From contig JAUYJH010000070.1 of NCBI GenBank assembly GCA_030688705.1, positions 1 to 6,836 of the forward strand: 6,836 nt of DNA, read 5' to 3'. This DNA is from Deltaproteobacteria bacterium (lineage in GTDB: Bacteria; UBA10199; SPLOWO2-01-44-7). Below, one piece after another: positions 1 through 6,483 of the stretch; the stretch's first letter is position 1, and the number at the start of each line of letters is the position of its first letter. The notes under the pieces were generated by a model, which saw nothing but the letters and a program-made list of their open reading frames with translations, made no database searches and was not told the origin of the DNA. The position numbers and the translations under genes are program-made.

Positions 1-144
1 GAGCCTATCCTAAAACCTGTTGCGCGTCCCAATGGCTTCGTTGGGCCACCCCAAAATCCGCACGTACATCCGTGTAAGCTCCGGGTTTGGGGGCCCCGGC
101 CCGCCTCGCCCTCGGGCCGCTCACGACGGTTTTAGGATAGGCTC
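1..144. repeat. Palindromic MITE-like element with 17-bp terminal inverted repeats
   Basis: Positions 1-17 (GAGCCTATCCTAAAACC) are the exact reverse complement of 128-144. The interior carries further hairpins: TTGGG/CCCAA at 41-45 and 50-54; an imperfect arm 49-60 against 81-92 (9 of 12 paired) that encloses TACA/TGTA at 65-68 and 73-76; and a perfect 7-bp GC-rich stem 97-103 with 113-119. The first small stem and the imperfect arm overlap, so they are alternatives. There is no room for a transposase, and no open reading frame stands out. The form fits a non-autonomous element (MITE) or a dispersed palindromic repeat. The window starts exactly at the left end, so a target-site duplication cannot be tested, and the element could extend further left. 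Seen directly: the repeats. Inferred: mobility. Confidence 0.65.
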
Positions 145-226
145 TTAGCGGGTCTGTTCCACAACCGTTTGGAGGTTTTGTTCGAGCCTTGCTAATTCGG
201 GTTCCTTTATGCTACTGGGCCCCATC

Positions 227-232
227 GAGGAG
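227..232 (+). promoter_or_regulatory. Ribosome binding site that sets the glyA start
   Basis: GAGGAG lies 7 nt before the ATG at 240. The alternative in-frame TTG at 189 has no comparable site, and the 17 extra residues it would add do not resemble the SHMT N-terminus. Confidence 0.8.
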
Positions 233-239
233 ATATTTT

Positions 240-1478
240 ATGCACAATTTGGCGCAATTTGATTCCGATATCGCAAAGGCAATTCAAAGTGAAATCAACA
301 GGTTGGAAGAAAATCTCGAATTGATTCCGTCTGAAAATTTGGTGAGCCAAAATGTTTTGGAAGCCCTGGGGAGTGTCATGACCGTCAAATATGCCGAAGG
401 CTATCCCGGCAAGCGCTACTACGGGGGTTGCGAATTTGTCGATCAGGCAGAAGAGCTGGCCAGAGAGCGTCTCAAACAAATTTTCAAGGCGGAGCATGTG
501 AATGTCCAGCCCCATTGCGGTTCCGGGGCCAACATGGCCGTTTATTTTTCCGTTCTCAAACCGGGCGATGCTATTTTGGGGATGGATTTGAAGCATGGCG
601 GCCACCTGACTCACGGCTCGCCGGTCAATTTTACCGGGCAACTTTATAATGTCGCGTTTTATGGGGTCGATCCCGAAACCGAAAAAATAAATTATGATGC
701 GGTGAAAATTTTGGCCCATCAGCATAAACCAAAATTGATCGTCACTGGCGCTTCGGCTTATGCCAGAGACATCGATTTCAAAAAATTCCGCGAGATCGCC
801 GATGAGGTGGGGGCTTTATTGATGGCCGATATCGCCCATCCGGCGGGCTTGGTGGCGGCCGGCCTTCATTCCGACCCCGTTCCCCATTGCCATTTTGTCA
901 CCTCGACCACCCACAAAACCTTGCGGGGCCCTCGCGGCGGTTTGGCGATGTGCAAGGCCGAGTTTGCAAAGGCCTTGGATAAAACGATTTTTCCGGGAAT
1001 TCAAGGTGGGCCGCTGATGCATGTGATTGCCGCAAAAGCGGTTGCTTTCAAAGAAGCGCTTCAGCCGGAATTTAAAATTTATGCAAAACAGATTATTGCC
1101 AACTGCAAGGCTTTGGCGAAATCTCTCCAGGATAATGGCTTTCGCATTGTGACCGGCGGCACCGATACCCATCTGTTTTTGGTCGACCTGACTGAAAAAA
1201 ATATCACCGGCAAAGAGGCGGAAGAGGCTTTGGGCCGCGCCGGCATGACCGTCAACAAAAACACCATTCCCCGCGAGACCCGCTCGCCGTTTATCACCAG
1301 CGGCATTCGGATGGGAACCCCCTGCGTGACCACGCGGGGGATGCAAGAAAAAGAGATGCAGCAAATAGGCAATTGGATCGGGGATGTATTGAAGGATGTG
1401 AACGATACATCAAAACAAATGGCTATTCGAGAGGAAATTAAAAAACTATGCAAGCTGTTTCCTTTTTATATAAATTAA
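240..1478 (+). CDS. glyA: Serine hydroxymethyltransferase
   Basis: This PLP enzyme of the cytoplasm interconverts serine plus tetrahydrofolate with glycine plus 5,10-methylene-tetrahydrofolate, the main one-carbon source for purine, thymidylate and methionine synthesis. The 412-residue product is close to the usual length (E. coli 417). Visible landmarks are SEN at 31-33, the YAEGYPGKRYYGG block at 51-63, HLTHGSPVNF at 122-131, D197 and H200 in the MADIAHPAG block, and the PLP-lysine motif TTHKTLRGPRGG at 223-234 with K226 as the Schiff-base lysine. The C-terminal SGIRMGTP block is intact. One oddity is PHCGSGAN at 91-98, where the E. coli enzyme has PHSGSQAN; the Gly-Ser phosphate-binding pair is kept. 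The 95-nt leader (145-239) between the palindromic element and the gene shows no convincing promoter or terminator. A strong hairpin at 1318-1340 is inside the coding region and has no T-tract. nrdR follows after 43 nt with no terminator between, so co-transcription is likely. Confidence 0.97.
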   Translation: MHNLAQFDSDIAKAIQSEINRLEENLELIPSENLVSQNVLEALGSVMTVKYAEGYPGKRYYGGCEFVDQAEELARERLKQIFKAEHVNVQPHCGSGANMAVYFSVLKPGDAILGMDLKHGGHLTHGSPVNFTGQLYNVAFYGVDPETEKINYDAVKILAHQHKPKLIVTGASAYARDIDFKKFREIADEVGALLMADIAHPAGLVAAGLHSDPVPHCHFVTSTTHKTLRGPRGGLAMCKAEFAKALDKTIFPGIQGGPLMHVIAAKAVAFKEALQPEFKIYAKQIIANCKALAKSLQDNGFRIVTGGTDTHLFLVDLTEKNITGKEAEEALGRAGMTVNKNTIPRETRSPFITSGIRMGTPCVTTRGMQEKEMQQIGNWIGDVLKDVNDTSKQMAIREEIKKLCKLFPFYIN

Positions 1479-1483
1479 TTTTT

Positions 1484-1518
1484 GGTCCTTGGTCCTCGGT
1501 CCCTGGTCCTCGGTCCCC
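1484..1518. repeat. Five tandem GGTCCNN heptamers between glyA and nrdR
   Basis: Five consecutive 7-bp units start at 1484, 1491, 1498, 1505 and 1512: GGTCCTT, GGTCCTC, GGTCCCT, GGTCCTC, GGTCCCC. The first five bases are invariant and only the last two vary, always as pyrimidines. The array fills almost the whole gap between the glyA stop and the nrdR start, ending 3 nt before the ATG. It takes the place where a Shine-Dalgarno sequence would be expected. Whether it is a binding site, a translational element, or a spreading low-complexity repeat cannot be told from the window. Confidence 0.8.
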
Positions 1519-1521
1519 TTT

Positions 1522-1983
1522 ATGAATTGTCCCTTTTGCCATAATCCCGACAGCAAAGTCATCGACTCCCGCGAATTGCAGGAGGGCGAGATGATCCGCC
1601 GCCGCCGCGAATGCGAAAAATGCGCGGAACGCTTCACCACTTATGAACGGATCGAAGAGGTCCTCCCCGCGGTCATCAAAAAAGATGGGCGTCGCGAGGT
1701 TTTCGATCGCGCCAAAGTTTTGGGAGGGATCCGCAAGGCTTCCGAAAAAAGGCCTATCAGCATGGCCACCATGGAGGCGGCGGTCGATAAAGTGGTTCGC
1801 TCGGTGCAGGAACAGGGGGTTGAAGAGATTGAAAGCGCCAAAATCGGCGAGAGGGTGATGGAAGAACTGCACGCGCTGGATGAAGTCGCTTATGTCCGCT
1901 TCGCCTCGGTCTATCGCTCTTTTAAAGATATTAATGAGTTTATGAAGGAGCTCAAAGATTTGTTAAATAAACAAAAAGGATAA
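1522..1983 (+). CDS. nrdR: Transcriptional repressor NrdR
   Basis: NrdR represses ribonucleotide reductase genes by sensing ATP/dATP through an ATP-cone and binding NrdR boxes. The 153-residue product has the normal size and layout. A zinc ribbon is formed by C3, C6, C31 and C34, with the basic RRRREC stretch and the RFTTYER block following. The ATP-cone spans roughly 46-136, starting at the VIKKDGRREVFDRAK segment. The ATG at 1522 is chosen because the protein then begins MNCPFC, as the family does; an upstream in-frame TTG at 1489 would translate the heptamer array. No Shine-Dalgarno sequence precedes the ATG, so translation may depend on another signal. No NrdR box or reductase gene is seen in this window, so its targets lie elsewhere. 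The gene sits between glyA and ribD, a common arrangement in deltaproteobacterial lineages. Confidence 0.96.
   Translation: MNCPFCHNPDSKVIDSRELQEGEMIRRRRECEKCAERFTTYERIEEVLPAVIKKDGRREVFDRAKVLGGIRKASEKRPISMATMEAAVDKVVRSVQEQGVEEIESAKIGERVMEELHALDEVAYVRFASVYRSFKDINEFMKELKDLLNKQKG
1976..1980 (+). promoter_or_regulatory. Ribosome binding site for the GTG start of ribD
   Basis: AAGGA ends 4 nt before the GTG at 1985 and overlaps the last codons of nrdR. The spacing is slightly short but no other site is near. An overlapping ATG at 1983 is in another frame and does not give RibD. Confidence 0.6.
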
Positions 1984-1984
1984 T

Positions 1985-3103
1985 GTGGCAAGACCGTCTC
2001 ATGCACAATTCATGTCCCGCGCGATCGAGCTGGCCCTCAAAGCCAAGGGGCACACCTCTCCCAACCCGATTGTCGGCGCCGTTGTTTCCAAACGGGGAAA
2101 AATCATCGCCGAGGCTTTTCATAAACAGGCCGGTGCCGATCATGCCGAAGTCGCGGCATTAAAAAAAATCGGCAAATCGAAAACCAAGGGAGCAACACTT
2201 TACGTGACTTTAGAACCGTGCTGTCACCACGGCAAAACGGGACCGTGCGTTCCAAAAGTAATTGAATCGGGAATTCAACGGGTGGTGATTGGAGCGAGAG
2301 ATCCAAACCCAAAAGTCAACGGGCAGGGGATTCGCTGGCTCAAAGAGGCGGGGATTGAAGTGATCGAGGGAGTTTTGCAAGATCGCTGTGAAGAATTGAA
2401 CCGCCCGTTTCAAAAACATATTACCACCCACATTCCCTATGTGACCTTAAAGGTTGCAATGACTCTGGACGGAAAAATCGCAACGGCCTCGGGAGATTCG
2501 CGTTGGATCAGCAATCCCTTAAGCCGTAAATATGTTCATCAGATGCGTGATGAGGTCGATGCGATTCTTGTGGGGGCCAATACGTTAAAAACCGATGACC
2601 CTCTGCTGAACATCCGCTTGGTTGCCCCAAAAAACGGCCGGCACCCGATGGTGGTTGTGGTCGATCAAAAACTGGATGTCCCCATAAACCGGAGATTGTT
2701 TTCGGTAAAAGGGCGCCGCGTTGTTTTTGCAACCACATGGATGTCGCCCGAGGAAAACCGCCGGGCCCTGATCAAAATGGGGGCCGAAGTCTGGCCTCTA
2801 GATGCCGATGTCACCGGCCGGGTGGATCTCAAGGCTCTGCTAAAAATGCTCGGTGAAAAACAAATTGTTCATGTGTTGATAGAAGGGGGCGGCGGCATCT
2901 TCTCATCGTTCTTGTCCGAAAAACTGGTCGACCGCCTTGTCTGTTTCATGGCCCCAAAATTATTAGGAGGCCAAGCCATGGACTGGCTCCCAGAACTGAA
3001 CATCCGCACGCTCGATGAAGCTCTTGAACTCAACACCCTCTCCGTCAAAACCTTGGGGGACAATATTTTGGTGGAGGGAGAACTAAAAAGGTTGACCCGT
3101 TAA
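1985..3103 (+). CDS. ribD: Bifunctional diaminohydroxyphosphoribosylaminopyrimidine deaminase / 5-amino-6-(5-phosphoribosylamino)uracil reductase
   Basis: RibD carries out two successive steps of riboflavin synthesis after GTP cyclohydrolase II: deamination of the pyrimidine ring, then NADPH-dependent reduction of the ribosyl side chain. The 372-residue protein has both domains. The N-terminal deaminase (about 1-145) shows TSPNPIVGAVV at 24-34, the zinc and catalytic HAE at 53-55, and the PCC-x8-C type motif with C79 and C88. The reductase (about 150-370) begins at PYVTLKVAMTLDGKIAT, with WIS at 174-176, the DAILVGANT..DDP block at 192-206 and EGGGG at 300-304. The start is GTG at 1985, 1 nt after the nrdR stop, supported by the N-terminal match to the family; ATG at 2012 would cut the conserved first helix. 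The other riboflavin genes that often follow ribD (ribE, ribBA, ribH) are absent here. The stop overlaps the stop of the convergent large gene by 4 bp. Confidence 0.97.
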   Translation: MARPSHAQFMSRAIELALKAKGHTSPNPIVGAVVSKRGKIIAEAFHKQAGADHAEVAALKKIGKSKTKGATLYVTLEPCCHHGKTGPCVPKVIESGIQRVVIGARDPNPKVNGQGIRWLKEAGIEVIEGVLQDRCEELNRPFQKHITTHIPYVTLKVAMTLDGKIATASGDSRWISNPLSRKYVHQMRDEVDAILVGANTLKTDDPLLNIRLVAPKNGRHPMVVVVDQKLDVPINRRLFSVKGRRVVFATTWMSPEENRRALIKMGAEVWPLDADVTGRVDLKALLKMLGEKQIVHVLIEGGGGIFSSFLSEKLVDRLVCFMAPKLLGGQAMDWLPELNIRTLDEALELNTLSVKTLGDNILVEGELKRLTR

Positions 3104-6100
3104 AGCTGTCTTTTGAGTATGATTTGGCCGGTCCGAAGATATTCGGAAGAGGTCTCTTTTGCCTTGCGCAGGTCCATAATATCCATGCTCAGAATAGAAG
3201 TTGGGTGGAGGTGAGTACGCAGGCGAGCGTTCTCAATCTCTCCGTCAATCGTGCTTCTTTCCCAGTCTGGTCCCAAATCAAACATTGCAGGAAGATCCCT
3301 TTCCCGACTCATGCGGGGAACTTTTTTGATCTTTAATTTTTTTCCCTCTTCACCGAGCAGTAAAAATTCAAAACCGTACAATTTTTCAAACATCATGATA
3401 TCCACACTCTGACGACTTGTGAAAGCAGGGTCATTGTTCAGCTCCCTTCTGAGCTTATAGGCCCAGTGGGTGTCCAAGGCGGGGACGTTGTCAAAAGTGG
3501 AAAGCTGGAGTTCGATCGGGATTTCCGTGACGGGGTCCAGGCGGGTCATGATAAAAAGTTTGAGGTGGCTTTCAGGAATTCCGGGGACGATAAAACCCTC
3601 CTCCGGCAGTATGCCGTTTTGGAAAAGGGAAAGAAGGCGGGATCGAAGTCTCTTCGTTGCGGCACCGGCTTCCGCCAATCCCTTGAAATTCTCTCGGATG
3701 ATCTGAACCACCCTTTCAATTTGATCGGTGTCTCTCACAAGGATTCGCAGTCCAAACAAATCATTAAGATCTTCTATGTCCTGAAATTTTTTTTGAGTTT
3801 GATCGTTTATTTTCAAAAAGAGACTGTAGAGATTTTTGATCCGCCACGTTATTTCAAACTCATCCCTTTTTAAGCCCAGTGTATTCTGAATGGCCTGCTC
3901 CAGTTTTTCTTTTGCACCTTTTAAAATTGCTTCCACCGCCTCCATTTTCATCCCGGCAAGATATTCCATTTTTTCCTGCAGTCTTTGATAATTTTCCGGG
4001 TGCCCTGTTTTAAAATAGGCAACCTCCATGAAAAATTGTGCCAGTTCGTGGCAGTCCAAGTAGGAGGCCAGGGGGGACAATAAATATTTTGTCTCTTGTG
4101 GACCCAAAGCTTCCCCCTCGCAAAAATCTAAAAATCGGGAAAAAAGCCAAAAAAGCAGAATATTCCTTCGCTCCTCTCGAAATGGTGGAAATAAATTGGA
4201 GGCGTACTTTACAAACAGGCTTAAGAAATCAGGGATGACATTCGGCTCTGTGAAGTCTAGTTTCTCAAAGAGAGAAGCCAAAGCCCGAAGTTGCGTGAGC
4301 GCGTCTTGATATTTTAAAACTTTTCTCCGATAGTCATCCAAGAGTGTTCGTGGGGCTCCTTGGATTTTCACGGAAATTTTGCCTCCATGAGGACCGGGCA
4401 TATAAAAAGACGGGGATAAATAATGATCCGGATCCCTTGCATTCCTCAAATATAAAGCAGCCGTCATCGTAAAAGAGTCGAGATTCATCCGGGAGGCTAG
4501 AAGAAAAAGATAAGCATACCGATGTGGCAACTGTCGGTTCTCGCCAAAATAGACCTTCCCCGCGGAATCCGCGTGAATGTGTCCAAGAGATAACGATTCG
4601 CGGGCAAAAAATGAATTCAGACGCCACGGCCGCACCTCATCAAACAGGGGATGCCCCCTTTGATGTTTTTCATGGTGAACCCGATCCAGAAACTCCCTGA
4701 TCTTTTGGCCCTCGCAGTTTTGGAGGATTTCAATGAGAATATCCGTAATCGGTTTTCCATCCAACGCCGCCTTTTGCGCGGCCAGAATGTTTTTCCAGAC
4801 GGAGACGCCGCGTTTCTGGAAGCGTTTGGCTGTGTCGATGGCCAGGACGATCTCACGCCGCCAGGCGTAGAGAAAATGAGAATCACGTTTTATATATTTT
4901 CTTTGGCTTTTTAATTCTTTGCCTTCCACAATAAAATCGGTTTGAAATTTTGAGGTGTAGGGATTGACCTCAAAGGGGATCACAGCCTCCGTTACTTTAA
5001 ATTTTCCATCGGAGGGATCGTGGTGCCAGATTTCAAAATAATCCCAGCTCTTCACAAGATTTTTGGAGGTGGCGTTCAAAAACAGAATACCTCCCGGCGC
5101 CAAAAGACTCAGCAGGTTTTCAAGAATTTTTTTCTGTTCGTCGGGAGGAAAATCGATGGCCAGCATGGAAGAGATAACAATGTCGAATTTTTTAGAATGT
5201 CCCAAGGCGAATTGCGGCGATACAACATTGAATTCCGACCGGGAGGCGTCCAAATAGCGTTCTGTTATTGTTGAGCCCGATCTTCCCTTTATTTCAAGGC
5301 GTGCGATCCCCTTTGCATCAAAGTTAAAAACCTTCTCCCAACCTTTAAAGCGGTATTTTTCATCAAACTGGGGATAGACGCTCCTTTTTGGAAAATGGAT
5401 GTCAATTCCCGTTGCCTCGATTGCCGGGAGTTTTTTTTCGTCATCCTCTTCATTCAAAACTTGAGCCAAAATATTTATCAAAAAATTCATTGTCACGGAG
5501 CCGGAACGGGTAACCCCGCATCCTATATCGGCAATCCTAATTTTATTTGGATCTTCCAATTTTAAGGAGATGTGTAAGGGAACTTCCTGGGCCACGGAAC
5601 CGAAATGAGGATCAAAATAAATCGTGTCACAATGGAAATCCATAGCGTGGTCCAAAACTTCGCGGTGAAAAGCCGGACGCCCCAAGACCGAATTGGCAAT
5701 CACCGCGGCTAAATTGGCAAGACGGGAAGGATAAGTAAAACCGTATTGATAATCCGAAAAAAATAAAAGAAAGGCCCTGCAGGTTTCCGGATGCCGCCAG
5801 ACAGCGGAAAATTTATGAAACCAAGAAGGGGAGACATGCACCTGACCGTCGATCTTGAGCCCTTCGAGCCTTTCGTCTTCTCCATCATCACCCATAAAGT
5901 CGATCAGACCATTTACTAAAATAGCGGCGGAGCTATTCAGACCGTTGAGAGCCCTTTGATAAACCAGTTCATGAATATAATCGTGTAGCTTGGGGTTCTG
6001 TACGCCATGTTCTTTAAAATAACGGATAATGCGGGAGGCCTTGTCGGCCCCAAAATGTATGCGGGCTTTTTGAACCGCCTGGAGATCAAATACCATGTTG

Positions 6101-6357
6101 TAACTTATGGCGGCCTTTTTTGCGGCCCTCTGGAAGGTTTTTTTGGGTGTCTTTCTCAGCACCTCGGCAATTTCTGAAAGGCTCCGAAACTCCGATATTT
6201 TCACTCCGGGGAGATGTTGTTCCAAGGCGGCAAGAACATATTCTGCTTCGCCTTGTTCCGTTTTCCCAAGAAAGTCAGTTTCACCCAAAAAATTTTTCAG
6301 GCCCTGTGGAGAGGAGAGTATGGCATTTCCTAAAACACCGATAAAATAACACGACAT
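3100..6357 (-). CDS. Large fusion protein: SAM-dependent methyltransferase domain plus RelA/SpoT-like nucleotidyltransferase domain
   Basis: About 1085 residues, numbered from the ATG at 6357. Residues 1-260 are mostly helical and not recognised. Residues about 265-430 form a class I methyltransferase: motif I IADIGCG at 275-281, the acidic end of strand 2 in ATGIDIHF at 315-322 (D319), FDIVISSML at 391-399, and LLAPGGILFLNA at 418-429. Residues about 440-830 are helical, rich in aromatic and charged residues, with no recognised motif and no HD-hydrolase signature. Residues about 835-970 resemble the (p)ppGpp synthetase domain: RIKNLYS at 839-845 matches the RxKxxYS motif, DLFGLRILV at 866-874 matches the DlxxxRiiv strand with catalytic-type D866, IELQL at 948-952 matches EIQIRT with E949, and HWAYK at 964-968 matches the family exactly. 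The GYxSLH acceptor motif is not present and Arg of EIQIRT is Ser. The last 115 residues are not recognised. No convincing membrane segment is seen. The product may modify a nucleotide or RNA; that is inference. The large gene could instead be a degenerate RSH scaffold. Confidence 0.75.
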   Translation of the reverse strand: MSCYFIGVLGNAILSSPQGLKNFLGETDFLGKTEQGEAEYVLAALEQHLPGVKISEFRSLSEIAEVLRKTPKKTFQRAAKKAAISYNMVFDLQAVQKARIHFGADKASRIIRYFKEHGVQNPKLHDYIHELVYQRALNGLNSSAAILVNGLIDFMGDDGEDERLEGLKIDGQVHVSPSWFHKFSAVWRHPETCRAFLLFFSDYQYGFTYPSRLANLAAVIANSVLGRPAFHREVLDHAMDFHCDTIYFDPHFGSVAQEVPLHISLKLEDPNKIRIADIGCGVTRSGSVTMNFLINILAQVLNEEDDEKKLPAIEATGIDIHFPKRSVYPQFDEKYRFKGWEKVFNFDAKGIARLEIKGRSGSTITERYLDASRSEFNVVSPQFALGHSKKFDIVISSMLAIDFPPDEQKKILENLLSLLAPGGILFLNATSKNLVKSWDYFEIWHHDPSDGKFKVTEAVIPFEVNPYTSKFQTDFIVEGKELKSQRKYIKRDSHFLYAWRREIVLAIDTAKRFQKRGVSVWKNILAAQKAALDGKPITDILIEILQNCEGQKIREFLDRVHHEKHQRGHPLFDEVRPWRLNSFFARESLSLGHIHADSAGKVYFGENRQLPHRYAYLFLLASRMNLDSFTMTAALYLRNARDPDHYLSPSFYMPGPHGGKISVKIQGAPRTLLDDYRRKVLKYQDALTQLRALASLFEKLDFTEPNVIPDFLSLFVKYASNLFPPFREERRNILLFWLFSRFLDFCEGEALGPQETKYLLSPLASYLDCHELAQFFMEVAYFKTGHPENYQRLQEKMEYLAGMKMEAVEAILKGAKEKLEQAIQNTLGLKRDEFEITWRIKNLYSLFLKINDQTQKKFQDIEDLNDLFGLRILVRDTDQIERVVQIIRENFKGLAEAGAATKRLRSRLLSLFQNGILPEEGFIVPGIPESHLKLFIMTRLDPVTEIPIELQLSTFDNVPALDTHWAYKLRRELNNDPAFTSRQSVDIMMFEKLYGFEFLLLGEEGKKLKIKKVPRMSRERDLPAMFDLGPDWERSTIDGEIENARLRTHLHPTSILSMDIMDLRKAKETSSEYLRTGQIILKRQL

Positions 6358-6363
6358 AAGGAT

Positions 6364-6369
6364 CCCTCT
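6364..6369 (-). promoter_or_regulatory. Ribosome binding site that sets the start of the large fusion gene
   Basis: On the - strand AGAGGG is followed by 6 nt and then the ATG whose first base is at 6357. An in-frame ATG eight codons upstream (first base 6381) has no purine-rich site before it, so the shorter protein starting MSCYFIG is preferred. Confidence 0.6.
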
Positions 6370-6406
6370 ATCAGGCCTCATCGGCAGGTATCAAAAAAAG
6401 TTGTTT

Positions 6407-6435
6407 ATGATAATTTTTCTTTCCTTTATTGCTAA
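6407..6435 (-). promoter_or_regulatory. Candidate sigma-70-type promoter for the large fusion gene
   Basis: On the - strand TTAGCA (6435-6430; 4 of 6 to TTGACA) and TATCAT (6412-6407; 5 of 6 to TATAAT) are separated by 17 bp. This would give a leader of about 40 nt before the ATG at 6357. The region is AT-rich, so chance matches are easy. Confidence 0.35.
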
Positions 6436-6457
6436 AATTTTCATGATTTAGTAAGAT
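6429..6457 (+). promoter_or_regulatory. Candidate promoter for the toxin-antitoxin operon
   Basis: TTGCTA at 6429-6434 and TAAGAT at 6452-6457 are 17 bp apart, each 4 of 6 to the sigma-70 consensus. The predicted start would be about 20 nt before the antitoxin ATG. The -10 lies inside the GATTT array, which would suit repression by the antitoxin. Its -35 almost coincides with the -35 of the divergent candidate promoter. Confidence 0.3.
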
Positions 6458-6479
6458 TTGTCTAGATTTAGGAGGATTT
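6445..6479 (+). promoter_or_regulatory. Four GATTT repeats at 10-bp spacing, candidate antitoxin operator
   Basis: GATTT starts at 6445, 6455, 6465 and 6475, exactly one helical turn apart, and is followed alternately by A, G, A, G. The array overlaps the candidate -10 and the ribosome binding site of the antitoxin gene. Ribbon-helix-helix repressors are known to bind short repeated half-sites on one DNA face, and antitoxins of this class usually repress their own operon. The periodicity is seen directly; the operator role is inferred. Confidence 0.55.
6471..6476 (+). promoter_or_regulatory. Ribosome binding site of the antitoxin gene
   Basis: GGAGGA, 7 nt before the ATG at 6484. It is a strong site that selects this ATG over the in-frame TTG at 6478. 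It lies between the third and fourth GATTT repeats. Confidence 0.8.
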
Positions 6480-6483
6480 GATT

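Noticed and set aside
1..144. Integron attC site
   Set aside because: The outer ends do not carry the RYYYAAC/GTTRRRY core pair, and no integrase or cassette arrangement is visible.
189..239. Upstream TTG extension of glyA by 17 residues
   Set aside because: The added residues do not resemble SHMT, and the strong GAGGAG site fits the ATG at 240.
1318..1340. Strong GC hairpin (CCCCC-T-GCGT / ACGC-GGGGG) that could be a terminator
   Set aside because: It lies inside glyA coding sequence in the conserved MGTP region and is not followed by a T-tract.
816..1364. Long open frame on the - strand inside glyA
   Set aside because: It is fully antisense to a strongly conserved gene, has no recognisable protein motif and no ribosome binding site; it is a shadow of glyA codon use.
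1479..1521. FMN riboswitch or NrdR box upstream of nrdR-ribD
   Set aside because: The gap is only 43 nt and is filled by heptamer repeats; neither the RFN element nor the NrdR-box palindrome is seen.
3466..3873. Open frame of 135 codons on the + strand within the fusion gene
   Set aside because: It is antisense to the conserved synthetase-like domain and shows no protein family pattern.
4107..4163. Possible membrane segment in the fusion protein (ILLFWLFSRFLDF)
   Set aside because: The hydrophobic run is short and interrupted by Arg and Asp, fitting an amphipathic buried helix better than a membrane span.
6310..6357. Signal peptide at the N-terminus of the fusion protein (MSCYFIGVLGNAILSS)
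   Set aside because: It has no basic residue after the start, the hydrophobic stretch is weak, and both recognised domains are typically cytoplasmic.
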